A DNA stretch of 64,000 nucleotides from Fusobacterium sp. (GTDB taxonomy: Bacteria > Fusobacteriota > Fusobacteriia > Fusobacteriales > Fusobacteriaceae). The DNA is taken from contig DXWL01000003.1 in the NCBI GenBank assembly GCA_019416865.1, positions 28,186-92,185 on the forward strand, written 5' to 3'. Under the pieces are notes generated by a model. It was not told the origin of the DNA, made no database searches, and saw only the letters and a list, made by a program, of their open reading frames with translations. Position numbers and translations under genes: made by a program. Position 1 is the stretch's first letter. Each line of letters starts with the position of its first letter. Shown here one piece after another: positions 51,661 to 59,991 of the stretch.

Positions 51661-52167
51661 ATGAGTAAATCACAAGGATTTTTAAAAGATTTTTGGGCCA
51701 ATTTTGAAGAATATCTATGCTCCATTGCTCTTGTAGTAATGGCAGTAGTAACATTTATGAATGTATTTTCTCGTAAAATAACATGGTTTAATATGTCATT
51801 CAGCCAAGAACTTGTTACTACAATGTTTGTTTGGGTATGTTGTTTGGCAGCGGCAAGTGCTTTCAAAACAGATTCACATATGGGATTTGCATATATAACT
51901 GATAAATTTAGAGGAAATATAAGAACAATGCATGCATGGACTCGTCTTATTGTATGTTGTGCAAACTATGGAATATGGACAATATGGGGAACTGTAATGG
52001 TATACAGACAATATAAATATGGACTTCTTACAGGAGTTTTGGAAATGCCAAGTTGGTTAATAGGTCTTGCAATTCCTCTATCAGCAGTGTTTTCAATAAT
52101 AAGAATGATACAATGTGAAGCAGCTCTTAGAAAAAATCCTGAAGAACAGGAAAAAAGAAGGGGGTAG
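51661..52167 (+). CDS. TRAP transporter small permease, DctQ type (second system)
   Basis: 168 residues, four hydrophobic helices, with WFNMSFSQELVTTMFVWVCCL (about residue 41) in the family position. AAGGGGGA lies 8 bases before the ATG at 51661, so the in-frame TTG at 51643 is not used. It links the binding protein to the DctM channel. The tail is basic and short (EEQEKRRG). The gene starts 18 bases after the binding-protein gene and ends 6 bases before the large permease. Confidence 0.87.
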   Translation: MSKSQGFLKDFWANFEEYLCSIALVVMAVVTFMNVFSRKITWFNMSFSQELVTTMFVWVCCLAAASAFKTDSHMGFAYITDKFRGNIRTMHAWTRLIVCCANYGIWTIWGTVMVYRQYKYGLLTGVLEMPSWLIGLAIPLSAVFSIIRMIQCEAALRKNPEEQEKRRG

Positions 52168-52173
52168 AGAAAA

Positions 52174-53439
52174 ATGTCAGCGGCAATATTATTTATATCA
52201 TTAGCAGTATTTATTTTCTTAAATATCCCAATTTCTATATCTTTGGGATTATCAAGTGCATTGACTCTTATAGCAACAGGTTCTCCTCTTGGAGTGATAC
52301 CTTCAATGATGCAGGCAACAGTTCAGAAGTTCTCACTTTTAACAATTCCTTTGTTTGTTCTTGCAGGAGTATTAATGGATAAAGGAGGAATTTCAAAAAG
52401 ACTTATTAATCTTGCAGATAGTATGATGGGACCTGTACATGGAGGACTTGGATATGTTGCAGTAATATGTGCTTTGTTCTTTGCAGCAATATCAGGTTCA
52501 GGAACAGCAACAGTTGCAGCTATGGGATCAATTCTTATACCTGCAATGGTAAAACAAGGTTATGATACAGGCTTTTCAAGTGCATTATCAGCAATATCAG
52601 GTTCGCTTGGAACAGTAATACCTCCAAGTATAACCTTCATTATTTATGGAATGATTACGGGAGAGTCTATCAGTGATTTGTTTTTATCAGGAATTGTTCC
52701 AGGACTTATATTTGCATTAATGCTTTGTATTACTGTATATATTTATTCTAAGAAAAATGGATGGAAAGGAGATAAACCAAAAGCTAGTGGAAAAGAGATA
52801 ATGAAAATATTCTGGGGAACTTTACCTGGATTTTTAAGTCCAGTTATAGTTCTTGGAGGAATTTATTCAGGATATTTTACTCCTACAGAAGCAGCGGCAG
52901 TTGCAGTTATATACAGTTATATTGTAGGAAAATTTGTTTATAAAGAACTTGATTTTGAAGCTCTTAAAGAAACACTTTTCAGTACAGCAAAAACGACAGG
53001 AATTATTCTTCTTATTATAATGAATGCTGGAATTTTTTCTTGGATTTTAACTCAGCAGGGAATAGCTACTCAACTTACAGAACTTGCTATAGGATTTACA
53101 GATAATAAATATATAATGCTTGTAATTATAAATATTGTATTCTTAATGGCAGGATGTGTAATGGATAATACAAGTGCACTATATATAATAGTACCAATTA
53201 TTCTTCCAATAGCAAGAGCTTTAGATATAAATCTTGTACATCTTGGAGTTATTCTTGTTCTTAATTTATCAATTGGACAAGTTACACCTCCAGTAGGACC
53301 AAACCTATATGTTGCGGCTGACATAGGAAAGGTTAAATTTGAGGAAATTTGTCGTAAGATGGTACCATTATTATTAATGTCTTTAGTGGCATTATTTATA
53401 ATAACATTTGTTCCTTGGCTGACAACATGCTTAATATAA
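52174..53439 (+). CDS. TRAP transporter large permease, DctM type (second system)
   Basis: 421 residues with about 12 membrane helices. AAISGSGTATVAAMGSILIPAM (about residue 106), PPSITFIIYGMITGESISD, GGIYSGYFTPTEAAAVAV and GQVTPPVGPNLYVAADIG are the paired family motifs of the two pseudo-repeats. It moves the bound acid inward with Na+. It is followed by a promoter and the FadR-type regulator gene rather than directly by enzymes, so the regulator has its own start. Confidence 0.93.
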   Translation: MSAAILFISLAVFIFLNIPISISLGLSSALTLIATGSPLGVIPSMMQATVQKFSLLTIPLFVLAGVLMDKGGISKRLINLADSMMGPVHGGLGYVAVICALFFAAISGSGTATVAAMGSILIPAMVKQGYDTGFSSALSAISGSLGTVIPPSITFIIYGMITGESISDLFLSGIVPGLIFALMLCITVYIYSKKNGWKGDKPKASGKEIMKIFWGTLPGFLSPVIVLGGIYSGYFTPTEAAAVAVIYSYIVGKFVYKELDFEALKETLFSTAKTTGIILLIIMNAGIFSWILTQQGIATQLTELAIGFTDNKYIMLVIINIVFLMAGCVMDNTSALYIIVPIILPIARALDINLVHLGVILVLNLSIGQVTPPVGPNLYVAADIGKVKFEEICRKMVPLLLMSLVALFIITFVPWLTTCLI

Positions 53440-53451
53440 TATTAATATCAT

Positions 53452-53491
53452 TTGCATGAAAATCTGATTTGTTGTATACTAAAATGTAGGA
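53452..53491 (+). promoter_or_regulatory. Promoter of the FadR-type gene with shared operator motif
   Basis: TTGCAT (53452-53457), 17 bases, TATACT (53475-53480), then AATGTAGGA at 53483-53491, the reverse complement of the motif at 49876. The same -10 (TATACT after TG) occurs in both promoters of the cluster. Autoregulation is inferred. Confidence 0.6.
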
Positions 53492-53524
53492 CATAGGATA
53501 TTAAAAGAGGAGTAAAATTAAAAA

Positions 53525-54235
53525 ATGACAAAAAACAAGTTCATGTCTGTTTCATTGGCTAATAAATCAGTGGTGGAACGTATAACAGATCAGATAACAA
53601 ATGCAATTATTAATGGGGAATTAAGACCAGGAGATAAAATTCCCACAGAAATTGAACTTTGTGAAAATTTTGGAGTTGGAAGAAATTCAGTCCGTGAAGC
53701 CATAAAAATTTTAGAAGCTTACGGAGTTTTAGAAATAAGACGAGCAGATGGAACATATATTCGTCAGGATTATGATGATAAAATGCTTTATCCTATATTG
53801 TATGGAATTATTTTACAGCAGGATTCAAAAGATCAAATAGTAGAGCTTAGAAAAGTAATAGATGTGGGAATTTTTCAGGAAGCTATGAATAGAATGACAA
53901 AGGAAGATTTAAAAGCTCTTGATGATGAACTTGCTGGTATGGAAGAGGAGATATACGGAGAGAATGCCTCTGCAATAGAAATATTTGAAAGAGATGTTGA
54001 GTTCCACAGAATAATAGTGGGAATACTCAATAATCGTCTTTTGGAGAGTATAGGATGTTATGTAGATAAAATTACAAGACAAAGCCGTCTGGAAACAATA
54101 AACTATATTTTGGAAAATAATTGCCAAAAAGATTTCATAGACCTTCATGAAGATATAATAGAGATGTTTAGGAACAAACAGTCAAACAGAATAATAGATG
54201 TAATAGATAAACATTATAAGTATTGGGAAAAATAA
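53525..54235 (+). CDS. GntR-family regulator, FadR subfamily (second)
   Basis: 236 residues. The winged-helix signature GDKIPTEIELCENFGVGRNS (about residues 37-56) is followed by VREAIKILEAYGVLEIRRADGTYI, then an FCD-type helical domain to the end with histidines in DVEFHRIIVGI and DLHEDII as possible metal ligands. It probably senses the cluster's substrate or an intermediate and controls the promoters at 49829 and 53452. It lies between the transporter and enzyme genes. The ribosome site AGAGGAG is about 12 bases from the ATG, slightly long. Confidence 0.9.
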   Translation: MTKNKFMSVSLANKSVVERITDQITNAIINGELRPGDKIPTEIELCENFGVGRNSVREAIKILEAYGVLEIRRADGTYIRQDYDDKMLYPILYGIILQQDSKDQIVELRKVIDVGIFQEAMNRMTKEDLKALDDELAGMEEEIYGENASAIEIFERDVEFHRIIVGILNNRLLESIGCYVDKITRQSRLETINYILENNCQKDFIDLHEDIIEMFRNKQSNRIIDVIDKHYKYWEK

Positions 54236-54260
54236 AATAAGCCGCAGAAAAGCGGCCTGG

Positions 54261-54298
54261 AAAACGGGCTTTAAAGGGAAAGTCCGTTTTCATTTTTA
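54261..54298 (+). terminator. Terminator-like hairpin after the FadR-type gene
   Basis: AAAACGGGCTTT (54261-54272) pairs with AAAGTCCGTTTT (54279-54290), then CATTTTTA. A smaller hairpin GCCGC/GCGGC (54241-54256) precedes it. No clear promoter is seen between here and the cupin gene, so read-through may feed the enzyme genes. Confidence 0.65.
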
Positions 54299-54333
54299 TA
54301 AAGAGATAAAAAAGTAATTAGGAGAGTGTTAAT

Positions 54334-54687
54334 ATGATATACAGAAAAAAATCAGAAATGAAACTTGTTCCTATTGAACATTGTATGGGGGGAGAAGGAA
54401 CTGTGATGATGGAAAAACTTTTAAATGCTCCTGAAGAAATGCTTGGAAAAGGTCGTGCTTATGTACGACATACAATAAATCCAGGTGTTTCAATAGGACT
54501 TCACTCTCATGAAAAAGAGATGGAAACGATTGTTGTAGTATCTGGGAAAGCTGTTCATACAATAAATGGGGAGATTCAACATCTGGAAGCCGGAGATATA
54601 ATTGGTGCAATGCCGGGAGATACACACGGAATCGCTTGTGAGGGAAATGAACCTTTAATAATTATAGCACAAGTATTATATGAGTAA
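54334..54687 (+). CDS. Small cupin-domain protein
   Basis: 117 residues, single cupin. Metal motif 1 is GLHSHEKEMETIVVVSG (about residues 54-70; H-x-H then E), and motif 2 is PGDTHGIA with the last histidine. Such proteins bind Fe, Mn or Zn and act as isomerases, dioxygenases or sensors for small acids. Its place directly before the BKACE gene suggests a catalytic step (isomerase, epimerase) in the same pathway. TTAGGAGAG precedes the ATG. No specific function can be named. Confidence 0.8.
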   Translation: MIYRKKSEMKLVPIEHCMGGEGTVMMEKLLNAPEEMLGKGRAYVRHTINPGVSIGLHSHEKEMETIVVVSGKAVHTINGEIQHLEAGDIIGAMPGDTHGIACEGNEPLIIIAQVLYE

Positions 54688-54719
54688 TAAAGATCAAAAA
54701 ATAAGATTTGGAGGAAAAA

Positions 54720-55523
54720 ATGAAAGATAATAAAGTATTAATTTCAGTAGCACCTGTTTCAGCATCAGATATACATATAAATCCACAAAAAATTGCAGCA
54801 GATGTAATTGCTTGTGCAAAGGCAGGAGCAGCTATGGTACATCTTCATGTTCGTGATGAAAATGGGAAACTTACACCTGATTTGACAATTTTAAAAGAAA
54901 TAGTTGAACTTATCAGAAAAGAATCTGATATTATAATTCAGGCTTCAACAGGAGGAGTATCAGATCTTACAATAAAAGAAAGATGTGCCCCTCTTTATTA
55001 TGATAAAGTGGAAACTTGTTCTTTAAATGTAGGATCTACAAATTTAGGAAATTCTGTATATTGCAACCCTATTCCTGAAGTAAAATATTGTGTTGAAGAA
55101 ATTATAAAAACAGGAAAAACTCCTGAAATAGAAGTATTTGAAATAGGTCATACTCATCAAGTAACAGAACTTCGTAAAGAATTTGCCATGAAATCGCCCA
55201 TTCTTTTTAGTGTTGTATTGGGACATCCTGGAGAAGCACCAGCAACACCTGAAGCTCTTATGGCAATGGTAAATTTTATTCCCAAAGATACAATATGGGG
55301 AATAACTCATGCTCACAGAAAAGATTTTGGAATTATAGCCGGAGCCTTGGGACTTGGAGCGAGAACAGTTCGTATTGGTTTTGAAGACAGTAATTATTTA
55401 GATCCTGAAACACAAGTGGACAATAATGTTCCTTTGGTTAAAAAAGTGGTAAATCTTCTTCATGCAATGGATAAAGAACCAATGACACCTGCTGAAGCAA
55501 GAAAAATGCTGAATATAAAATAA
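54720..55523 (+). CDS. Beta-keto acid cleavage enzyme family (BKACE, DUF849)
   Basis: 267 residues, TIM-barrel BKACE family. The motif MVHLHVRDENGKLTPD (about residues 39-54) carries two metal-binding histidines, with QASTGG, a third metal site in EIEVFEIGH, and the C-terminal GITHAHRKDFG and RIGFEDS. Known members split a beta-keto acid with acetyl-CoA to give acetoacetate and a new acyl-CoA, using Zn2+. The substrate varies and is not predictable here. GGAGGA sits just before the ATG at 54720; the TTG at 54708 is rejected. Flanked by cupin and DUF1537 kinase genes. Confidence 0.88.
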   Translation: MKDNKVLISVAPVSASDIHINPQKIAADVIACAKAGAAMVHLHVRDENGKLTPDLTILKEIVELIRKESDIIIQASTGGVSDLTIKERCAPLYYDKVETCSLNVGSTNLGNSVYCNPIPEVKYCVEEIIKTGKTPEIEVFEIGHTHQVTELRKEFAMKSPILFSVVLGHPGEAPATPEALMAMVNFIPKDTIWGITHAHRKDFGIIAGALGLGARTVRIGFEDSNYLDPETQVDNNVPLVKKVVNLLHAMDKEPMTPAEARKMLNIK

Positions 55524-55540
55524 ATGCAGGGGGATAAAAA

Positions 55541-56983
55541 ATGGCAGAAGAAAAAAAATTAAGTTTGGAGATATTAAAATCATATAAATCTATAAAAATA
55601 GATGAAAAAAAATTAGATACAATCCTTTTTCCATTAATGGAAGAAAGTAGAAAAAAAATAATAGTTCTTGATGATGATCCAACAGGGGTTCAAACAGTCC
55701 ATGATGTTTCTGTATACACTGATTGGTCAGAAGAAAGTATTCGTACAGGATTTAATGAAAAAAACAGATTATTTTATATTCTTACAAATTCAAGAGGATT
55801 TACTGTAGAGCAAACAACTAAATGCCATACAGAAATAATTGAGAGGGTAAATAAAATTTCTCAGGAAACAGGAAAAGAGTATATGATAATCAGCAGAGGA
55901 GATTCGACTCTTAGAGGACATTATCCTCTTGAAACAGAACTTCTGAGAAAAGGCTTTGAAACTGATGGGAAAAAACATGTTGATGGAGAAATAATTTGTC
56001 CTTTTTTCAAAGAAGGAGGAAGATTTACAATAGATAATATCCATTATGTAAAAATAGGAGATGAACTTATCCCAGCGGGTCAGACAGAGTTTGCTAAAGA
56101 TAAAACTTTTGGTTATACATCTTCAAATTTATGTGAATATATAGAAGAAAAAACGAAAGGAAAATATAAATCTAAAGATGTGATAACAATTTCATTGAAC
56201 GAACTTAGAGATATGAAAGTTGATGAAATTACAGAAAAATTGTTAAAAGCAAATAATTTTGGGAAAATAGTTGTAAACGCTGTTGATTATTGTGATTTAA
56301 AAGTATTTACCATTGCTCTTTATAAAGCAATGAAACAAGGAAAAAATTATATGTTTCGTGTGGCGGCTGCAATGGTAAAAGTTATAGGTGGTATTTCTGA
56401 TAAATCTCTTCTTACAAGAGAAGATATGATTGTAAAAGAAACTTCCAATGGAGGAATAGTTGTTGTAGGTTCTCATACACAAAAAACTACAAGTCAGGTT
56501 GAAGAGCTGAAAAAATTAAAAGGTTTAGTATTTATAGAATTTAATTCAGATCTTGTTCTTAACGAAAAAGCTTTTGAAAAAGAGGTAGCAGATATTCTTG
56601 CAAAAGAGGAAAAACTTATCAGCGAAGGAAAAACAGTAGTAGTTTATACAAAAAGAAAACTTCTTGTTGTGGAAAATGATACTAAAGAGGAAGCACTTAT
56701 TCGTTCTGTAAAAATTTCTGATGCTGTTCAGTCTTTAGTAGGAAAATTAAAAATCACTCCGGCTTTTGTAATTGCTAAGGGGGGGATAACTTCCAGTGAT
56801 GTGGGAACAAAAGCTCTTCATGTAAAAAGAGCAAATGTTTTAGGACAAATCCGTCCTGGAATTCCTGTATGGCAGACAGGAGAAGAAAGTAAATTTCCGA
56901 TGACCCCCTATGTTATTTTTCCAGGAAATGTAGGAGAAATAACAACACTTAGGGAAGCTGTGGAAATTTTACTTGGCAGATAG
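55541..56983 (+). CDS. Four-carbon acid-sugar kinase family protein (DUF1537, OtnK-like)
   Basis: 480 residues. The N-terminal DUF1537 domain has VLDDDPTGVQTVHDV (about residue 41) and SRGDSTLRGHYPLE (about residue 116) for the sugar acid. The C-terminal nucleotide-binding domain has AKGGITSSDVGTKALHV (about residue 410) and PGNVGE near the end. Characterised members phosphorylate 2-oxo-tetronates or threonate/erythronate-type acids with ATP. In this cluster the product would go to the class II aldolase encoded 11 bases downstream. CAGGGGGA provides the start. Confidence 0.88.
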   Translation: MAEEKKLSLEILKSYKSIKIDEKKLDTILFPLMEESRKKIIVLDDDPTGVQTVHDVSVYTDWSEESIRTGFNEKNRLFYILTNSRGFTVEQTTKCHTEIIERVNKISQETGKEYMIISRGDSTLRGHYPLETELLRKGFETDGKKHVDGEIICPFFKEGGRFTIDNIHYVKIGDELIPAGQTEFAKDKTFGYTSSNLCEYIEEKTKGKYKSKDVITISLNELRDMKVDEITEKLLKANNFGKIVVNAVDYCDLKVFTIALYKAMKQGKNYMFRVAAAMVKVIGGISDKSLLTREDMIVKETSNGGIVVVGSHTQKTTSQVEELKKLKGLVFIEFNSDLVLNEKAFEKEVADILAKEEKLISEGKTVVVYTKRKLLVVENDTKEEALIRSVKISDAVQSLVGKLKITPAFVIAKGGITSSDVGTKALHVKRANVLGQIRPGIPVWQTGEESKFPMTPYVIFPGNVGEITTLREAVEILLGR

Positions 56984-56994
56984 GGAGGATTTAA

Positions 56995-57978
56995 ATGTCT
57001 TATAATTATAAAGAATTGGGACTCGTAAATACAAAAGAAATGTTTAAAAAAGCTAACAGTGAAGGATATGCTGTTCCTGCTTTTAATTTTAATAATATGG
57101 AACAAGTAATGGCTATTGCAGAAGCTTGTGCAGAAACAGGTTCTCCGGTAATTCTGCAATGTTCGAAAGAAGTAATGGAGTATATGGGAATATATATGAT
57201 GCCTCTTCTTGTGAAGGGAGCTGTTGATTATATAAGAATGAAAGGTTCAGATATTCCTGTAGCTCTTAATCTTGATCATGGAAGAAGTTTAGAGTCTGTA
57301 AAAGAGTGTATAGATTGTGGATTTTCTTCTGTTATGCTTGATGGCTCTCATTTTCCTTTTGAACAGAATATTGCTGAAACAAAAGAACTTGTAGAGTTTG
57401 CTCATGCAAGGGGAATAAGCGTTGAGGCAGAACTTGGAGTAATTGCAGGAATTGAAGAGGGAGTGCAGTCAGATAAACATATTTACACAGATCCTGACAG
57501 TGTAGAAAAATTTGTGAAAAGAACTGGTGTTGATTCTTTAGCAATAGCAATAGGAACAGCTCATGGAGCTCACAAATTTAAACTTGGAGAAGAACCTAAA
57601 TTGAGATTGGATATTCTTGAAGAGGTAGAAAAAAGAATTCCGGGATTTCCAATAGTTCTTCATGGCTCATCAGCAGTTCCTCAGGAATATGTTGAAATGA
57701 TAAAAAAATATGGCGGAACAATAAAAGATGCAATTGGTATTCCAAATTCAGAACTCAGAAAAGCTTCACTAATGGGAGTTGCAAAAATAAATGTAAGCAC
57801 TGATGGAGCTTTGGCATTTACAGGAGCTGTAAGAAAAGCACTTGCTGAAAAACCAGGAGAATTTGATTTAAGAAAGTATTTAGCTCCTGCAAAAGAAGAA
57901 ATGAAAAAATATTACATTGCAAAAATAAGAGATGTTTTTGGTTCAGAAGGTGCTTATAAAAAGGTAAGTATAAAATAA
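56995..57978 (+). CDS. Class II aldolase, fructose-bisphosphate/tagatose-bisphosphate type (FbaA/GatY/KbaY-like)
   Basis: 327 residues. PAFNFNNMEQVMAI (residue 29), LNLDHGRS with catalytic/zinc D94-H95, later histidines in GTAHGAHKF and VLHGSSAVP, and the phosphate loop KINVSTDGALAF make a complete zinc-dependent aldolase. It would cleave a phosphorylated ketose or keto-acid to dihydroxyacetone phosphate or a related three-carbon piece. Its place after a DUF1537 kinase suggests that its substrate is a phosphorylated acid sugar. GGAGGA precedes the ATG; a terminator follows at once. Confidence 0.87.
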   Translation: MSYNYKELGLVNTKEMFKKANSEGYAVPAFNFNNMEQVMAIAEACAETGSPVILQCSKEVMEYMGIYMMPLLVKGAVDYIRMKGSDIPVALNLDHGRSLESVKECIDCGFSSVMLDGSHFPFEQNIAETKELVEFAHARGISVEAELGVIAGIEEGVQSDKHIYTDPDSVEKFVKRTGVDSLAIAIGTAHGAHKFKLGEEPKLRLDILEEVEKRIPGFPIVLHGSSAVPQEYVEMIKKYGGTIKDAIGIPNSELRKASLMGVAKINVSTDGALAFTGAVRKALAEKPGEFDLRKYLAPAKEEMKKYYIAKIRDVFGSEGAYKKVSIK

Positions 57979-57982
57979 AAAT

Positions 57983-58020
57983 AAAAATCGGTGGTTTAAA
58001 TACTGCCGATTTTTATTTTT
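57983..58020 (+). terminator. Intrinsic terminator ending the acid-sugar cluster (copy 2 of a near-identical pair)
   Basis: AAAAATCGGTGGT (57983-57995) pairs with ACTGCCGATTTTT (58002-58014) around TTAAAT, with a further ATTTTT. One base differs from 49647-49678. Confidence 0.93.
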
Positions 58021-58099
58021 ACAGATATTTTACAAACTATAAATATCTTTTAAACTGACAGAGAGTATACTGTTTTCAGAAAGATGAAGGAGGGTAAAG

Positions 58100-58915
58100 A
58101 TGTATAGAGCCGATTCCCATATACACAGCAGTTTTTCGGGAGATTCTTTTGAAAAATTGGAATCTATAATTGAAAGAGCTATAGAACTTAATATGGATGA
58201 GATAACAATTACTGATCATCTGGATTTAGATTTTCCTGAGGAAGTTAATATTTTTGAACTTGATATAAATGAATATATACAAACACTTAAAAATTTAAAA
58301 AGAGAGTACAAAAATAATATAAAGATAAAAATTGGAATAGAAATAGGTCTTCAGCCTCATTTGAGAAATGCTTACAAAGAGATATTTCAGTGTGAAGATA
58401 TTGATTTTATAATAGGCTCATCTCATTGTGTAAATAATATGGATGTATCAGATAAAAAATTTTTTGAAAAATATAAAAAAGATGAAGCACATAAATTATA
58501 TTTTGAGGAAGTACTTAAAAATATATATATTTTTCCAAAGATAAGTGTTTATGGACATCTTGACTTTATAAATAGATATGGAAGAGATGTTTATGATGAT
58601 TATAAAAAAATAGATTTTGAAAAACATAAAGTTTTAATTGATAAAATTTTACAAAAACTTATTGAGAAAAAAATAGGACTTGAGGTAAATACCTCTGCCT
58701 TGAGATATGGTTTGAGAGATTTTCATCCATGCAGAAATATTTTAGTAAGATACAAGGAACTTGGGGGAGAACTTATAACAATAGGTTCAGATGCTCATAG
58801 AGCTCTTGATATAATGAGAGATTTTGATAAAGCCATAAAAGAACTTAAAAAGATAGGATTTACAAAATTTGCTGTTTTTGAAAAAAGAAATGTAGAATAT
58901 AAGGATTTTGAATAA
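58100..58915 (+). CDS. PHP-domain phosphatase, histidinol-phosphatase (HisJ/HisK) type
   Basis: 271 residues. PHP metal motifs occur in order: DSHIHSSFSGDS (residue 5), TITDHLDLDFPEE (about residue 38), GIEIGLQPH, SSHCVNN, YGHLDFINRYGRD and the final GSDAHRALDI. The YGHLDF and INRYGRD stretches are typical of HisJ-type histidinol-phosphatases, but no other his gene is in the window, so another small phosphate ester is possible. AAGGAGGG precedes the ATG. It follows the terminator of the acid-sugar cluster and a TATACT-type -10 (58066-58071). Confidence 0.83.
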   Translation: MYRADSHIHSSFSGDSFEKLESIIERAIELNMDEITITDHLDLDFPEEVNIFELDINEYIQTLKNLKREYKNNIKIKIGIEIGLQPHLRNAYKEIFQCEDIDFIIGSSHCVNNMDVSDKKFFEKYKKDEAHKLYFEEVLKNIYIFPKISVYGHLDFINRYGRDVYDDYKKIDFEKHKVLIDKILQKLIEKKIGLEVNTSALRYGLRDFHPCRNILVRYKELGGELITIGSDAHRALDIMRDFDKAIKELKKIGFTKFAVFEKRNVEYKDFE

Positions 58916-58985
58916 AAATAAAATTAGAATATATTAATAGGAGGAAGTAATCAATAAAGAAATAAACTTTAAAGATGAAAAAAAT

Positions 58986-59801
58986 ATGAACGAAAATAAA
59001 TTAATATTTGTACTATTGGACGGGTTAAACTATAAAAATATTGAGTATATGGGTTATATGGTAGCACTTGAAAGAAGTGGAAAAGCAAAATTTGCAAAGG
59101 TTTTGTCAGAAATGCCAAGTCTTTCAAAGCCTATTTATGAAACTCTTCTTACAGGGAAAAAACCAATTGAGCATGGAATACTTACAAATGATATTCCTGT
59201 TATGTCAAAAGAAAAAAATATATTTTCTCTTTGCAGAGAAGCAGGACTTAAAACAGGAGCATCAGGTTATTATTGGTTGAGTGAGTTATACAATCATGCC
59301 CCTTTTAATAAACTTCAAGATACAAATACTCACGATGAAAGTAAAACTATTCAACATGGAAGATTTTATACACTTGATTATTACCCTGATGAATCTGTTT
59401 TTCTTGATGGAGAACATATCAGAGAAAAATATGATCCTGATTTTTTAATGATCCATTCAATGAATATAGATGATGCAGGACACAGATTTGGTTCTGAAAG
59501 CAGAGAATATAGAGAGAAAGTAAGAACAGTTGATAATATTTTATCAATCTTTATCCCAAGATGGGTGGAAGAGGGATATACTGTAGTAGTTGCTTCTGGA
59601 CATGGAATGAGTGCTGATGGAATGCACGGAGGAAAGAGTGAGGCTGAATCAGAAGTTCCTCTTTGGATAATAAATGATAGAGAGGAAATGAAACTTAACC
59701 ACAGAATAGAGCAGATATATGTAGCTTCTATTTTAGGAAAAATTTTAGGTTTTGAAACAGATGGAGATGTTAAAGCAGAAAGTATTTACAGAGGATACTA
59801 A
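58986..59801 (+). CDS. Alkaline-phosphatase-superfamily (type I phosphodiesterase-like) protein with altered metal motif
   Basis: 271 residues. The family signs are IFVLLDGLNYKNIEYM (metal Asp near residue 13), a Ser nucleophile position in SLSKPIYETLLTG, HSMNIDDAGHRFG (Asp/His pair about residues 157-164) and a C-terminal MHGG. The expected SDHGM is SGHGM (G205), so one metal ligand is missing. Nucleotide or phosphodiester hydrolysis is the family activity; this protein may have a changed metal site. The ATG lacks a near ribosome site: GAGGAAG is 40 bases upstream and the frame is open to that point, so a non-standard start cannot be excluded. Confidence 0.72.
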   Translation: MNENKLIFVLLDGLNYKNIEYMGYMVALERSGKAKFAKVLSEMPSLSKPIYETLLTGKKPIEHGILTNDIPVMSKEKNIFSLCREAGLKTGASGYYWLSELYNHAPFNKLQDTNTHDESKTIQHGRFYTLDYYPDESVFLDGEHIREKYDPDFLMIHSMNIDDAGHRFGSESREYREKVRTVDNILSIFIPRWVEEGYTVVVASGHGMSADGMHGGKSEAESEVPLWIINDREEMKLNHRIEQIYVASILGKILGFETDGDVKAESIYRGY

Positions 59802-59821
59802 GAAAAAATTAATTAAAAAAT

Positions 59822-59877
59822 AAAGGCTGCTGCAAATTTTTATAATTTTATAAATGCAGCAGCTTTTTTTATTTTTT
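59822..59877 (+). terminator. Intrinsic terminator after the phosphodiesterase-like gene
   Basis: GCTGCTGCAAATTT (59825-59838) pairs with AAATGCAGCAGC (59852-59863), followed by TTTTTTTATTTTTTT. Confidence 0.92.
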
Positions 59878-59922
59878 TGTTTAATATCTCTTTAATTAAA
59901 TCTATACGAATTGCTGTGAGAG

Positions 59923-59931
59923 TGGTATAAT
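59923..59931 (+). promoter_or_regulatory. Extended -10 promoter of the ctlX gene
   Basis: TGGTATAAT with TATAAT at 59926-59931. No matching -35 at 16-18 bases, so an extended -10 promoter is likely; the leader is about 55 bases. Confidence 0.5.
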
Positions 59932-59991
59932 AAAATGAGCATAAATATTGACAGAGATAGTAAAATAATGTGAATTTTTCAAGGAGATAAG

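Noticed and set aside
49647..58014. Composite transposon bounded by the two near-identical repeats
   Set aside because: No transposase or integrase gene and no target-site duplication visible; each repeat is a functional-looking terminator of its upstream gene.
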